Shown here: piece after piece, positions 1 through 9,032 of the stretch
How positions within the stretch are numbered: position 1 is the stretch's first letter
How the letters are laid out: each line of letters begins with the position of its first letter
Origin: Streptomyces sp. MNU76
GTDB lineage: Bacteria > Actinomycetota > Actinomycetes > Streptomycetales > Streptomycetaceae
Assembly (NCBI RefSeq): GCF_020982545.1
Contig: NZ_JAJKLK010000008.1
Coordinates: 186,001-250,000, forward strand
Direction: 5' to 3'
Length of the DNA: 64,000 bases
The notes under the pieces: generated by a model
Told to the model about the DNA's origin: nothing
Database searches by the model: none
The model's input: the letters and a program-made list of their open reading frames with translations, nothing else
Position numbers and translations under genes: made by a program

Positions 1-1281
1 CTCGTCATCCGGCGAGGGGAGGGCCCGTACGTCGAGGACTCGGACGGCAGGCGCTACATCGACGGCCTGTCGGGGCTGTACTGCTGCCAACTCGGCTACT
101 CCTACGGCCCCGAGTTCGCCGAGGCCGCCGAGCGGCAACTGCGCGAGCTGTGCTACAGCCCGCTGTGGACCGGGTCCGCGCACCCCTCGGCCATCGAGCT
201 CGCCGAGCGGCTGTCCCGGATCGCCCCCGTCGACATCGAGCACACCTTCTTCTCGAGCGGCGGCGCCGAAGCCGTCGAGACCGCCTGGAAGATCGCCCGC
301 CGCTACCACGCCCTGCGCGGGGAGCCGGGCCGGGTCAAGGCGATCGCCCGGCGCGGCGCCTACCACGGACTGACCATCGGCACGCTGTCGTTCAACGACG
401 ACCCCGGGCTGACGGAGCCGTACGGCCCGCCGGCGATCGACACCAGGTTCGTGTCGAACACCAACCGCATGGGACTTGCAGCGGAGTTCGCGGACGACGA
501 GGTGTACACGGCCTGGCTGCTCGCGGAGTTGGAGGCCGCGATCCTGACCGAGGGCCCCGAGACCGTCGCGATGCTGATCGCCGAGCCGGTGCAGAACCGG
601 GGCGGCTGCATCACCCCGCCCCAGGGCTACTGGCAGGGCTTGCGGGCGCTCGCCGACCGGTACGGCTTCCTGCTCGTCGCCGACGAGGTCATCACAGCCT
701 TCGGCCGGATCGGCGAGTGGTTCGGCGGTGACCGCTACGGCGCCCGCCCGGACATGGTCACCGTCGCCAAGGGCATCACCGCCGGATACGCCCCCCTGGG
801 CGCGACCCTGGTCGGTACCAAGGTCACCGAGGTCATCAACCGGCCCGGCGCGGTCCTCAACCACGGCTACACCTTCGCCGGCCACCCGCTGAGCACAGCC
901 ATCGCCCTGCGCAACCTGGAGATCATGGAGCGGGACCGCATCCTGGACAACGTCCGCGGTCTCCAGGGCAACCTGGCGAGGCGCATGACGGCGCTCAAGG
1001 ATCTGCCGATCGTCGGCGACGTCCGCGGCACCGGGTTCTTCTACTCCTGCGAACTCGTCGGCGACCTCGACGACGGCGCTTTCAGCGCCAAGGCCCGAAC
1101 CGAACTCATCGGCGACCTGATCCCTCGTCGGCTGCGCGAGGCCGGCCTGCTGGCCCGCGTCTACAACCGCTCCGCGCCGCTGGTCCAGATCGCGCCCCCG
1201 CTGATCAGCGACCGCGCCGTCCTCGACCGTATCGCCGCGATCATCGCGGGCGTCCTCGCCGAGGCATCGGCCCGCATCTGA
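1..1281 (+). CDS. Class III PLP aminotransferase (5' partial), possibly diaminobutyrate aminotransferase
   Basis: The frame is open from the first base, so the start lies upstream. The visible 426 residues are a class III omega-aminotransferase: the SSGGAEAVETAWK cofactor-phosphate segment, the AYHG segment, the VADEVITAFGR aspartate loop, and TVAKGITAGYAP, whose lysine should bind PLP. The TFAGHPLS stretch is also typical. Such enzymes move an omega-amino group to an alpha-keto acid and release an aldehyde. The next genes encode a DoeB-like deacylase and an aldehyde dehydrogenase, so diaminobutyrate 4-aminotransferase (DoeD role, giving aspartate semialdehyde) is a reasonable inference. A taurine, beta-alanine or putrescine aminotransferase cannot be excluded. 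Only 23 bases separate it from the next start, consistent with one operon. Confidence 0.9.
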   Translation, partial: LVIRRGEGPYVEDSDGRRYIDGLSGLYCCQLGYSYGPEFAEAAERQLRELCYSPLWTGSAHPSAIELAERLSRIAPVDIEHTFFSSGGAEAVETAWKIARRYHALRGEPGRVKAIARRGAYHGLTIGTLSFNDDPGLTEPYGPPAIDTRFVSNTNRMGLAAEFADDEVYTAWLLAELEAAILTEGPETVAMLIAEPVQNRGGCITPPQGYWQGLRALADRYGFLLVADEVITAFGRIGEWFGGDRYGARPDMVTVAKGITAGYAPLGATLVGTKVTEVINRPGAVLNHGYTFAGHPLSTAIALRNLEIMERDRILDNVRGLQGNLARRMTALKDLPIVGDVRGTGFFYSCELVGDLDDGAFSAKARTELIGDLIPRRLREAGLLARVYNRSAPLVQIAPPLISDRAVLDRIAAIIAGVLAEASARI

Positions 1282-1304
1282 TCCACATCTTGGAAAGGAT
1301 CCAC

Positions 1305-2258
1305 ATGTACTCCATCGGTCCGCTGACCGTCGCCCCCGGCGAGCGCGCCCAGGGCCTGATCCCGGTCGGCACCAGCAGCTACGGCGTGGAGCTCGGCATC
1401 CCGCTGATCGTCGTCAACGGCGTCCAGGACGGCCCGGTCCTGTGTGTGGACGCGGGCGTGCACGGCGACGAGTACGACGGCCAGGAGGCCATCCGCCGCG
1501 TGCTCGCCGAGATCGACCCGGCCACCCTGCGCGGCACCGTCGTCGGCATCCCCTGCCTCAACACCCCGGCCTTCGAGGCGGCGGCCCGTGCCAGCGGCAT
1601 CGACCACCTCAACCTCAACCGCATCTTCCCGGGCGACGCGGAGGGCTCCTACTCCCAGCGTCTGGCCGCCACCTTCGTCGAGCAGGTCGTCCCCGCCGTC
1701 GACGCCGTGGTCGACCTGCACACCGGTGGCGCCTACGGCGAGATCGCCCCGTTGGTCATCCTCCAGGGCGGCTACGAGGACCTGGCGACGGACCTGGCCC
1801 TCGCCGCCGGGCACGAGCTGGTCTGGAAGGGCGGCAAGTGGGGCGGCACGGTCCGCCACCCCGTCCTCGAAGCAGGCAAGCCCGCCATCACCATCGAGTG
1901 CGGCGGCGCCACCTACCGCGAGACCAACGTCGAGCACCACATGCACTCGATCCGCAACATCCTGCGCAGCCTCGGCATGATCGACGGCGAGGCGGAGCTG
2001 CGGGACACCTACACGACGGTCTCCGGCACCTTCGCCCGCTCCGCCGCCGGCGGCTTCTTCGTCGCCCGCGCCGAGCCGGGGGAGACCTGCAAGGAAGGCG
2101 ACCTGATCGCCACCATCACCGACCACTACGGCAACACGCTGGAAGAGGTCATTGCCCCGCAGGAGGGCATCGTGCTCTGGGTCCGCCGGATCCGCACGGT
2201 CCGCCCGGGCGACGAGGTCGTCATCTTCGGCGAGGTGCTGGGAGAGATCCAGCCATGA
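1305..2258 (+). CDS. Succinylglutamate desuccinylase/aspartoacylase family deacylase (DoeB-like)
   Basis: A 317-residue zinc amidohydrolase of the AstE/AspA (M14-like) family. The metal site is visible as VHGDEYDG (His53 and Glu56), followed by the LNLNRIFPGD arginine segment and VDLHTGG, which supplies the second metal histidine. The C-terminal quarter (EGIVLWVRRIRTVRPGDEVV) is the beta-rich domain seen in DoeB-type members. DoeB removes acetate from N-acetyl-diaminobutyrate during ectoine breakdown, and the neighbours fit that role, but substrate is inferred. I chose the ATG at 1305 because GGAAAGGA lies just upstream; an in-frame TTG at 1290 is unlikely. It overlaps the next gene by ATGA. 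Confidence 0.85.
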   Translation: MYSIGPLTVAPGERAQGLIPVGTSSYGVELGIPLIVVNGVQDGPVLCVDAGVHGDEYDGQEAIRRVLAEIDPATLRGTVVGIPCLNTPAFEAAARASGIDHLNLNRIFPGDAEGSYSQRLAATFVEQVVPAVDAVVDLHTGGAYGEIAPLVILQGGYEDLATDLALAAGHELVWKGGKWGGTVRHPVLEAGKPAITIECGGATYRETNVEHHMHSIRNILRSLGMIDGEAELRDTYTTVSGTFARSAAGGFFVARAEPGETCKEGDLIATITDHYGNTLEEVIAPQEGIVLWVRRIRTVRPGDEVVIFGEVLGEIQP

Positions 2259-3730
2259 GCGACCAACTGCAACCGACCGGACTGCAACTGACCGAGCTGC
2301 TGATCGACGGCAAGCACCTCCCGGCCGCCGACGGACGCTTCTTCACGGTCCTCGACCCGTCGAACGACACGGCCATCGCCCAGGTGGCGCTGGCCGGCAA
2401 GGCGGACGTGGATCAGGCGGTGGCCGCCGCCCGTGCGGCCTTCACCGCTCCCGAGTGGTCCGGGATGCGTGCCGCCGACCGGGGCCGGATCCTGTTCCGC
2501 ATCGCGGAGGCCATCCGCTACCAGAGCGAACGGCTCGCCCGCCTGGAGAGCCAGGACGTCGGCAAGCCGCTGCGCCAGGCGAAGGCCGACGTCGAAGCGG
2601 CCGCCCGCTACTTCGAGTTCTACGCGGGCGTCGCCGACAAGCTCGGCGGCTCGACGGTCCCCCTCGGCCCCGGCCTGCTCGACTACACCGTCCGCGAGCC
2701 GATCGGCGTCTCCGGCCACATCATCCCGTTCAACTACCCGCTGCAGAACACGGCGAGGGGCTCTGCCCCGGCACTGGCCGCCGGCTGCACGGTGGTGCTC
2801 AAGCCGTCCCCCGAGGCGCCGCTCACCCCGCTGGAGATCGGCAGGATCGCCCTGGAGTGCGGCCTTCCGCCGGGCGTGCTCAACGTGGTCCCCGGGGACG
2901 GCGAGACCGGCGCGGCCCTCGCCGGGCACCCGGACATCGACCAGGTCACCTTCACCGGGTCCGTGCCCACCGGCATCAAGGTCGCCCAGGCCGCCGCCGC
3001 CAACGTGGTGCCCTCCGTCACCGAACTGGGCGGCAAGTCGCCGGTCGTCGTCTTCGCCGACGCCGACTTCGACCTGGCGCTCGGAGCGGTAGCCGCCTCC
3101 GCGTTCGGCAACGCCGGGCAGACCTGCTCGGCCGGCACCCGGCTGCTCCTCCAGCGCGGTGCCGAGGAGTTCCTGGACAAGCTCGTCGCGCACGTCGCGT
3201 CCCTGCGCCTCGGCCCGGGGCTCACCGACCCGGACGTCGGCCCGCTCGTCGCCGCACGGCAGCGGGACCGGGTCCTTGGCTACCTGGAGCTGGCGCGGGA
3301 GGAGGGCGCCGTGGCGCGAGTCGGCGGAGGTGCCCCCGCCGACCCCGAACTGGCCGACGGCTACTACGTCCAGCCGACCGTGCTCACCGGACTGGACAAC
3401 CAGGCCCGTTGTGCCCGCGAGGAGATCTTCGGCCCCGTCGTCACGGTCATCGAGTTCGACGACGCGGACGAGGCACTGGAGATCGCCAACGACAGCCCGT
3501 ACGGCCTGGCCTCGTACGTGTGGACCCGCGACATCGACAAGGCGATGCGGCTGGCCGAGGGCATCCGCGCAGGCCAGGTCTATGTCAACGCCACCGGCGT
3601 CGGCACCGGCGTGGAGCTGCCCTTCGGCGGCTACAAGCACAGCGGCTGGGGCCGGGAGAAGGGTCTGGAAGGCCTGGCCAGCTACCTGCAGACCAAGAAC
3701 GTCTGCATCGGGTTCGGGAACCGGTCATGA
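2255..3730 (+). CDS. NAD(P)+-dependent aldehyde dehydrogenase (semialdehyde dehydrogenase, DoeC-like candidate)
   Basis: A full-length 491-residue aldehyde dehydrogenase. The cofactor segment is FTGSVPTG, the general base is Glu257 in TELGGKSP, and the nucleophile is Cys291 in GNAGQTCSAG; the 34-residue spacing between them is normal for the superfamily. The C-terminal PFGGYKHSGWGREKG is also typical. It oxidises an aldehyde to an acid in the cytoplasm. Placed after the aminotransferase and deacylase, it could oxidise aspartate semialdehyde to aspartate, as DoeC does, with aspartate ammonia-lyase further downstream. The start is the ATG inside an ATGA overlap with the previous stop, so translation is probably coupled. 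Confidence 0.92.
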   Translation: MSDQLQPTGLQLTELLIDGKHLPAADGRFFTVLDPSNDTAIAQVALAGKADVDQAVAAARAAFTAPEWSGMRAADRGRILFRIAEAIRYQSERLARLESQDVGKPLRQAKADVEAAARYFEFYAGVADKLGGSTVPLGPGLLDYTVREPIGVSGHIIPFNYPLQNTARGSAPALAAGCTVVLKPSPEAPLTPLEIGRIALECGLPPGVLNVVPGDGETGAALAGHPDIDQVTFTGSVPTGIKVAQAAAANVVPSVTELGGKSPVVVFADADFDLALGAVAASAFGNAGQTCSAGTRLLLQRGAEEFLDKLVAHVASLRLGPGLTDPDVGPLVAARQRDRVLGYLELAREEGAVARVGGGAPADPELADGYYVQPTVLTGLDNQARCAREEIFGPVVTVIEFDDADEALEIANDSPYGLASYVWTRDIDKAMRLAEGIRAGQVYVNATGVGTGVELPFGGYKHSGWGREKGLEGLASYLQTKNVCIGFGNRS

Positions 3731-4665
3731 GATACCGGACGCTCGGCGAGCGCGGCCCGATCGTCTCCGCGGTCGGCGTCGGCGGCAACAACTTCGGCGC
3801 CCGCCTCGACGAGGAGGGCACCAAGGCCGTCGTCCACGCCGCGCTCGACGCGGGGATCACGCTGTTCGACACCGCCGACATGTACGGCGGGGCCGGCGAA
3901 CGGGGCGGCTTCCGCGGCGACGGCGAACGGCTCCTCGGTGCCGCGCTCAAGGGCAGCCGTGACCACGTGGTGCTGGCCACCAAGTTCGGCATGGAGATGA
4001 GCCGGGACGCCGACCTGTACGGTCCGCGTGGATCCCGCGCCTACATCAGGTACGCGGTGGAGGCGTCACTGCGCCGGCTCGGCACCGACCGGATCGACCT
4101 GTACCAGTACCACGAGCCGGACGGCGTCACGCCGCTGGAGGAGACGCAAGCCGCGCTCCAGGAGCTGGTCCACGAGGGCAAGATCCGGTACATCGGCTGC
4201 TCCAACCTCCCCGCCGAGTACGTCACGGACGTCTTCGTGTCCACTCAGAACCGCTACCACCTGCTCGACCGCGGCGTGGAGCGGGACCTGATCCCGGCCT
4301 GCCTGCGCCACGGCGTAGGTCTGCTGCCGTACTACCCGCTGGCCAACGGCCTTCTCAGCGGCAAGTACCGGCGCGGTGAGGAGCCCCCGCCGGGCAGCCG
4401 GCTGTCCTGGCGGCAGGGCTGGCTCACCGACGCGGCCCTCGGCAAGGTCGAGGCGCTCACCGAGTACGGCGCCGATCGCGGCCTGACCCTCCTCCAGGTC
4501 GCGGTCGGCGCACTGGCGGCCCTCCCCGCCGTCGGCTCCGTCATCTGCGGCGCCATGACCCCCGACCAGGTCACCGCCAACGCGGCGGCGGCCGACTGGA
4601 TACCGAGCCCGGCCGACCTGGCCGTACTCGACGCGATCGTCGCCCCTGGCGAACGCGTCGTCTGA
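3727..4665 (+). CDS. Aldo/keto reductase family oxidoreductase
   Basis: A 312-residue aldo/keto reductase. Visible family marks are FDTADMYG (catalytic Asp and Tyr), LATKFGM with the catalytic lysine, the DLYQYHEPD strand with the active-site histidine, and the C-terminal SVICGAMTPDQV NADP-binding stretch. It most resembles the group of NADPH-dependent reductases related to the potassium channel beta subunit and Tas. It starts at an ATGA overlap with the aldehyde dehydrogenase, so it belongs to the same operon. Its substrate is unknown. It could recycle an aldehyde made by the pathway or act on a side product; it is not one of the recognised ectoine genes. Confidence 0.88.
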   Translation: MRYRTLGERGPIVSAVGVGGNNFGARLDEEGTKAVVHAALDAGITLFDTADMYGGAGERGGFRGDGERLLGAALKGSRDHVVLATKFGMEMSRDADLYGPRGSRAYIRYAVEASLRRLGTDRIDLYQYHEPDGVTPLEETQAALQELVHEGKIRYIGCSNLPAEYVTDVFVSTQNRYHLLDRGVERDLIPACLRHGVGLLPYYPLANGLLSGKYRRGEEPPPGSRLSWRQGWLTDAALGKVEALTEYGADRGLTLLQVAVGALAALPAVGSVICGAMTPDQVTANAAAADWIPSPADLAVLDAIVAPGERVV

Positions 4666-4711
4666 AGTCCCCACCCCTGTTGAGAGAACCGCGAGAGCAA
4701 GGCTGGACACC

Positions 4712-5377
4712 ATGCGAGAGATCGTCACCTTCGACGCCTACGCCACCCTGATCAACTTCGAGCTCGGTCCCACCACCCTGAAGGTTCTGGAGGATCGGCT
4801 CGACCTGGACAACCTGGATGTCGACGAGTTCCTCGACGACTTCCGCGTCATGCGCTTCCAGGCCGTCCTGGAGGCCTACCGCCCCTACCACGAGGTCCTG
4901 CACTCCAGCCTGCGCAACGCCATGCGCCTGCACGGCCTGGAGTACCGCGAGACCGACGGCGAGGCCCTCGTGGACGCCGTCCCCACCTTCGGCCCCTGGC
5001 CGGAGGTCCCGGAGGCCCTGCGGCAGCTGAAGACCAAGTACGAGATCGCCATCATCTCCAACTCCGACGACAACCTGATCGCGCGGAACGTCGAGAACAT
5101 CGGCGTCGAGTTCGACTACGTCATCACCGCCCAGCAGGCCGGCGCCTACAAGCCGGACCGCCAGACCTTCAAGCACGCCTTCCGGACCATGGGTGTCGAG
5201 TCGTCGCAGGTCATCCACGTCGCCCAGGGCTGGGAGTACGACCACATCCCGACCCGCGACCTGGGCCTGAAGCGCCGGGTGTGGATCAACCGCTACGGCC
5301 GCAAGGGCAGCGCCGACTACCAGCCGTACGACGAGCTGCCCGACCTGTCGGGTCTGCCGAAGCTGCTCGGCTGCTGA
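4712..5377 (+). CDS. HAD-superfamily hydrolase, haloacid dehalogenase type II-like
   Basis: A 221-residue HAD hydrolase of the haloacid dehalogenase type II group. Motif I is FDAYATL, with Asp9 as the expected nucleophile, motif II is IISNSDD, the motif III lysine is in AYKPD, and the acidic motif is near QGWEYDHIPTRD. The glycine usual in FDAYGTL is alanine here, while the second copy at 9918-10601 keeps the glycine. Members hydrolyse a carbon-halogen or phosphate bond; the natural substrate here is unknown. It sits 46 bases after the aldo/keto reductase and 48 before an FAD oxidoreductase. The same HAD plus oxidoreductase pair recurs in inverted orientation near 10 kb. Confidence 0.88.
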   Translation: MREIVTFDAYATLINFELGPTTLKVLEDRLDLDNLDVDEFLDDFRVMRFQAVLEAYRPYHEVLHSSLRNAMRLHGLEYRETDGEALVDAVPTFGPWPEVPEALRQLKTKYEIAIISNSDDNLIARNVENIGVEFDYVITAQQAGAYKPDRQTFKHAFRTMGVESSQVIHVAQGWEYDHIPTRDLGLKRRVWINRYGRKGSADYQPYDELPDLSGLPKLLGC

Positions 5378-5425
5378 CCGACGGCGCAACGGCGAAACAG
5401 ACCGAGAACACAGAGGACGCACGCC

Positions 5426-6709
5426 ATGAAGCAGATCCCCTACTGGATGGACACAGCCCCCGCCCTGCCCGACCGTTCCGGGAAGGACCTGCCCGACGAG
5501 GCGGATGTGGTGGTGATCGGCGGCGGCCTCACCGGCCTGTCCACCGCTTACCACGCCGCCCGCAAGGGTGCCCGGGTCGTCCTGGTCGAGAAGGACCAGG
5601 TCGGTTCGGGAGCCTCCGGGCGCAACGGCAGCCACTGCAACCCCGGCATCACCATCAGCCCGGCCCAGGCCCGCCAGCGCTACGGGCAGGAACGTGCTCG
5701 CGAGCTCTACGACGCGTTCCGCGTCGCAGTGGACCTCGTCGAGGAGATCGCGGTCAAGGAGAAGATCGACTGCGACTTCCACCGTGCCGGGCGCCTCGGC
5801 TTGGCCTGCAAGCCCAAGCACCTCGAGGGCATGCACGCCAAGCAGCGCGACCTGGCAGAGAACTTCGGCCACGAGACGGTCGTCCTGAGCAAGAGCGAGC
5901 TGCGCGCCGAGCTGGGCTCGGACCACTACCACGGCGCCCTGCTCGACCCGCTCGGCGCAGCCCTGCACGTGGGCAAGTTCGTCGTCGGCCTGGCGGACGC
6001 CGCCGAGCGTGCCGGTGCCGAGATCCACGAGCGCAACGCCGCCACCGGCCTCACCCGCCTCCCTGGCGGCGGCTTCGTGGTGGAGACCATGCGCGGCACC
6101 ATCCGTGCCAAGCAGGTCATGGCGGCGACGGACGCCTACACTGACCAGTCGATGCCGTGGTTCCGCAAGCGGCTGATCAACGTCGGCAGCTTCATCATCG
6201 TCACCGAGCCGCTGGGGGAGGCGCGCGCCAAGGAGCTCATCCCCAACGGCCGCCTGCTGGTCGCCCACAAGAACGTCGGCAACTACATCCGTCTCACGCC
6301 GGACAACCGCCTCGCCTTCGGCGGCCGGGCCCGCTTCGCCCCGTCCAACCCGGCGTCCGACGTCAAGAGCGGTGACATCCTCAAGCGGGAGATGACGGAG
6401 ATCTTCCCGCAGCTGGCGGGGGTGCGCATCGACTACGTGTGGGGCGGCATGGTCGGTTTCTCCTGGGACCGCATCCCGCACGCGGGCGAGGTCAACGGCC
6501 TGTACTACTCCATGGGTTACTGCGGCCACGGCGTCCAGATGGCCACGTACATGGGCCGCGCGGTCGCCGAGATGATGGACGGCAATCCGGAGGCCAACCC
6601 GATGCGCGGCTTCGGCTTCCCGAAGGTGCCCGTCCCCTTCTACAACGGCACTCCCTGGTTCCTGCCGTTCGGCGGCGCCTACTACAAGGCGAAGGACCGC
6701 CTGCTCTGA
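5426..6709 (+). CDS. FAD-dependent amine/amino-acid oxidoreductase (DAO family)
   Basis: A 427-residue flavoprotein with the N-terminal dinucleotide fold VVVIGGGLTGLSTAYHAA (about residues 29-46), the acidic strand end VVLVEKD, and a GSGASGRNGSH segment like that of glutamylputrescine oxidase (PuuB/OrdL) relatives. The C-terminal FAD-contact region includes GMVGFSWDRIPHAGEV and YCGHGVQMATYMG. Members oxidise secondary or primary amines or D-amino acids with release of hydrogen peroxide. Which amine is used here is not visible. It follows the HAD gene closely and is followed by a strong terminator, so it ends the operon. A decayed inverted paralogue lies at 9315-9905. Confidence 0.9.
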   Translation: MKQIPYWMDTAPALPDRSGKDLPDEADVVVIGGGLTGLSTAYHAARKGARVVLVEKDQVGSGASGRNGSHCNPGITISPAQARQRYGQERARELYDAFRVAVDLVEEIAVKEKIDCDFHRAGRLGLACKPKHLEGMHAKQRDLAENFGHETVVLSKSELRAELGSDHYHGALLDPLGAALHVGKFVVGLADAAERAGAEIHERNAATGLTRLPGGGFVVETMRGTIRAKQVMAATDAYTDQSMPWFRKRLINVGSFIIVTEPLGEARAKELIPNGRLLVAHKNVGNYIRLTPDNRLAFGGRARFAPSNPASDVKSGDILKREMTEIFPQLAGVRIDYVWGGMVGFSWDRIPHAGEVNGLYYSMGYCGHGVQMATYMGRAVAEMMDGNPEANPMRGFGFPKVPVPFYNGTPWFLPFGGAYYKAKDRLL

Positions 6710-6735
6710 GCAGGTACCGACACCGGCGACACCAC

Positions 6736-6767
6736 GGGGCCTTCCGCGCAGCCGCGCGGAAGGCCCC
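6736..6767 (+). terminator. Strong hairpin terminator after the oxidoreductase
   Basis: A perfect 14-bp stem (GGGGCCTTCCGCGC paired with its complement) closes a 4-base loop, 27 bases after the oxidoreductase stop. There is no long T run, as is common for Streptomyces terminators. It separates the catabolic operon from aspartate ammonia-lyase, which therefore probably has its own promoter or depends on readthrough. Confidence 0.85.
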
Positions 6768-6797
6768 CCATGCCCCCCGAGAGAAGCCCTCAGCCTC

Positions 6798-8282
6798 ATG
6801 AACGCCGTCACCCGCATCGAGCACGACCTGCTCGGCGACCGGGATGTCCCCGTCGACGCCTACTGGGGTGTGCACACCCTGCGCGCCACGGAGAACTTCC
6901 CGATCACCGGCACTCCCATCTCCGCCTATCCGCATCTGATCGACGCCCTGGCCGCCGTGAAGGAGGCCGCCGCTCTCGCCAACGAGGAACTCGGGCTGCT
7001 GGCGGCGGAGAAGGCCGCCGCGATCGTCGCCGCGTGCCGGGAGATCCGTGACAGCTCGCTGCACGACCAGTTCGTCGTCGACGTGATCCAGGGCGGCGCC
7101 GGCACCTCGACGAACATGAACGCCAACGAGGTCGTCGCCAACCGGGCTTTGGAGTTGCTGGGGTTCGAAAAGGGCCAGTACCGGTACCTGCATCCCAACG
7201 AGGACGTCAACCTCGGTCAGTCGACCAATGACGTCTATCCGACCGCCGTGAAGATCGCGACGGTGTTCGCGGTGCGCGGGCTGCTCAAGGCGATGTCGGT
7301 GCTCCAGGACGCGTTCGCGCGCAAGGCGGTCGAGTTCCGTGACGTGCTGAAGATGGGCCGGACCCAGTTGCAGGACGCGGTGCCGATGACGCTCGGGCAG
7401 GAGTTCTCGGCGTATGCCGTCATGATCGAGGAGGACCGGTCCCGTCTTGCCGAGGCGGTCGAGTTGATCCATGAGATCAACCTGGGTGCGACGGCCATCG
7501 GCACGGGCCTCAATGCCCCTGCGGGGTACGCGGAGTCGGTGCGCCGCCACCTCGCCGAGATCACCGGGCTGCCGCTGGTCACCGCGGCCAACCTGGTCGA
7601 GGCCACCCAGGACTGCGGTGCGTTCGTGCAGATGTCGGGTGTGCTCAAGCGGATCGCGGTGAAGCTGTCCAAGAGCTGCAACGACCTGCGGCTGCTGTCG
7701 TCCGGGCCGCGCGCGGGCCTGGGTGAGATCAACCTGCCGCCGGTGCAGGCGGGTTCGTCGATCATGCCGGGCAAGGTCAACCCGGTGATCCCCGAGGTCG
7801 TCAACCAGGTCGCCTTCGAGGTCATCGGCAACGACGTCACCATCACCATGGCCGCCGAGGCCGGACAGCTCCAGCTCAACGCCTTCGAGCCGATCATCCT
7901 GCACTCCCTCTCGGAGTCCATCACCCACCTGCGGGCCGCCTGCTTGACGCTGGCCGAGCGTTGCGTGAACGGCATCACCGCCAATACCGAGGCACTGCGC
8001 CAGACCGTGGAGAACTCCATCGGCCTGGTCACCGCCCTCAACCCGCACATCGGCTACTCGGCGGCCACCGACATCGCCAAGGAGGCCCTCGCCACCGGCC
8101 GGGGCGTGGCCGAACTCGTCTTGGAAAAGGGCCTGTTGCCCGCCGAGACACTCGCCGACCTGCTGCGGCCGGAGGCCGTGGCGGGCCGCGGTCAGGTGCT
8201 GGCCCGACAGGGAACGAACATGAGACTCCAGAACGTCAACGCCGTGTCACCGGAGCATCAAGCGGCATCAGGTGCTTCATGA
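6798..8282 (+). CDS. aspA: Aspartate ammonia-lyase
   Basis: A 494-residue member of the fumarase/aspartase superfamily. The signature loop GSSIMPGKVNPV (catalytic serine near residue 320) is intact, and the STNDVYPTA and TSTNMNANEV substrate segments are present. The opening RIEHDLLGDRDVP is typical of aspartases. It converts aspartate to fumarate and ammonia. Following an operon that may produce aspartate, it would feed carbon into the citric acid cycle. The close relative fumarase C is the main alternative, but length and the N-terminal segment favour aspartase. The last ~15 residues look unusual and run up to the scarred region that follows, so the natural C-terminus may have been altered. 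Confidence 0.92.
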   Translation: MNAVTRIEHDLLGDRDVPVDAYWGVHTLRATENFPITGTPISAYPHLIDALAAVKEAAALANEELGLLAAEKAAAIVAACREIRDSSLHDQFVVDVIQGGAGTSTNMNANEVVANRALELLGFEKGQYRYLHPNEDVNLGQSTNDVYPTAVKIATVFAVRGLLKAMSVLQDAFARKAVEFRDVLKMGRTQLQDAVPMTLGQEFSAYAVMIEEDRSRLAEAVELIHEINLGATAIGTGLNAPAGYAESVRRHLAEITGLPLVTAANLVEATQDCGAFVQMSGVLKRIAVKLSKSCNDLRLLSSGPRAGLGEINLPPVQAGSSIMPGKVNPVIPEVVNQVAFEVIGNDVTITMAAEAGQLQLNAFEPIILHSLSESITHLRAACLTLAERCVNGITANTEALRQTVENSIGLVTALNPHIGYSAATDIAKEALATGRGVAELVLEKGLLPAETLADLLRPEAVAGRGQVLARQGTNMRLQNVNAVSPEHQAASGAS

Positions 8283-8475
8283 CCAGGAACGCGCTCAGTT
8301 GGTTGTTGTTGAGCAGCTCACGTGCGTTATCGGCAGTCGTCTCCACGAGCGGGCTGGACTGCTGGCAGCGGCGTCCCGCCCCGCTGCCTACCGGCGCGTC
8401 AGAGAGGACTCCATTCCGCTGCGCCGGCTCGCTGCGCACCATCGCCACGAGAGGGGAAGAGGGTCGCCGTCTCAC
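8236..8475 (-). other. Unrecognised short reading frame coupled to the ABC ATPase remnant
   Basis: A 79-codon frame opens with a GTG inside a GTGA overlap with the stop of the ATPase remnant and runs back into the tail of aspA. Its stretch NARELLNNNQLSAFLVMKHL looks more protein-like than the rest. It could be what is left of the next gene in an ABC transporter operon, but I recognise no family and it may be meaningless. Confidence 0.2.
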
Positions 8476-9032
8476 ACCGGTTGCCAGATATGGGCGAGCG
8501 TTGAGGCGGTGAGGAGTTGCTCGGGGTGTCCCTGCCCCGCCGGCCGACCGTCGTGGAGCAGGAGGCAGGCGTCCGCCGAGCGTGCGGCTTCCAGGTCGTG
8601 GGTGGCCTGAACGACGGTACTGTCGTCGGCGACCAACTCCGTCAGCAGCGCAGCGATCCGGTCCCTTGCTTCGGGGTCCAGGCCCGTGGTCGGTTCGTCC
8701 AGGAGGAGCAGGTCCGACTCCTGGGCGATTCCTTGGGCGATCAGGGCGGGTTGCCGCTGTCCGCCGGAGAGTTCTCCGAGTTGGCGGGTGGCGAGGTCAG
8801 TGATACCGAGCCTCTCCATGCGGTCCACCCCGGCCTGTCGGGCGACGCCGGAGACGCTGACGGGTGAGCCATTCTGGGCCGCTGCTTCGAGGGCGCCGAC
8901 CATCCGCTGCTGTCGGCGGTCAGTGCTGTCCTGGCGGCCTTGGCGCATCATGCGTACTTCCGGGGCGGACGTCGGGCAGGGGCTTCCGATACGGGGCACG
9001 TCGAGCATCACGCTGCGGCTGCGCCGGACCAC
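8472..9032 (-). pseudogene. Chimeric remnant: DUF6262-like mobile-element protein joined to an ABC transporter ATPase C-terminus
   Basis: The open frame joins two unrelated pieces. Residues ~29-70 resemble the start of DUF6262 proteins that accompany tyrosine recombinases (GRQDSTDRRQQR then VSVSGVARQAGVDR). From residue ~72 it becomes the second half of an ABC ATPase: signature LSGGQRQ, Walker B LLLLDEPTTGLDPEA, and H-loop THDLE. The Walker A half is missing, so no working ATPase is possible. The ATPase half resembles metal (zinc/manganese) ABC systems. The joint near 8820 marks a deletion between a mobile element gene and a transporter operon. The part before residue 29 reads as a separate remnant. 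Confidence 0.6.
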
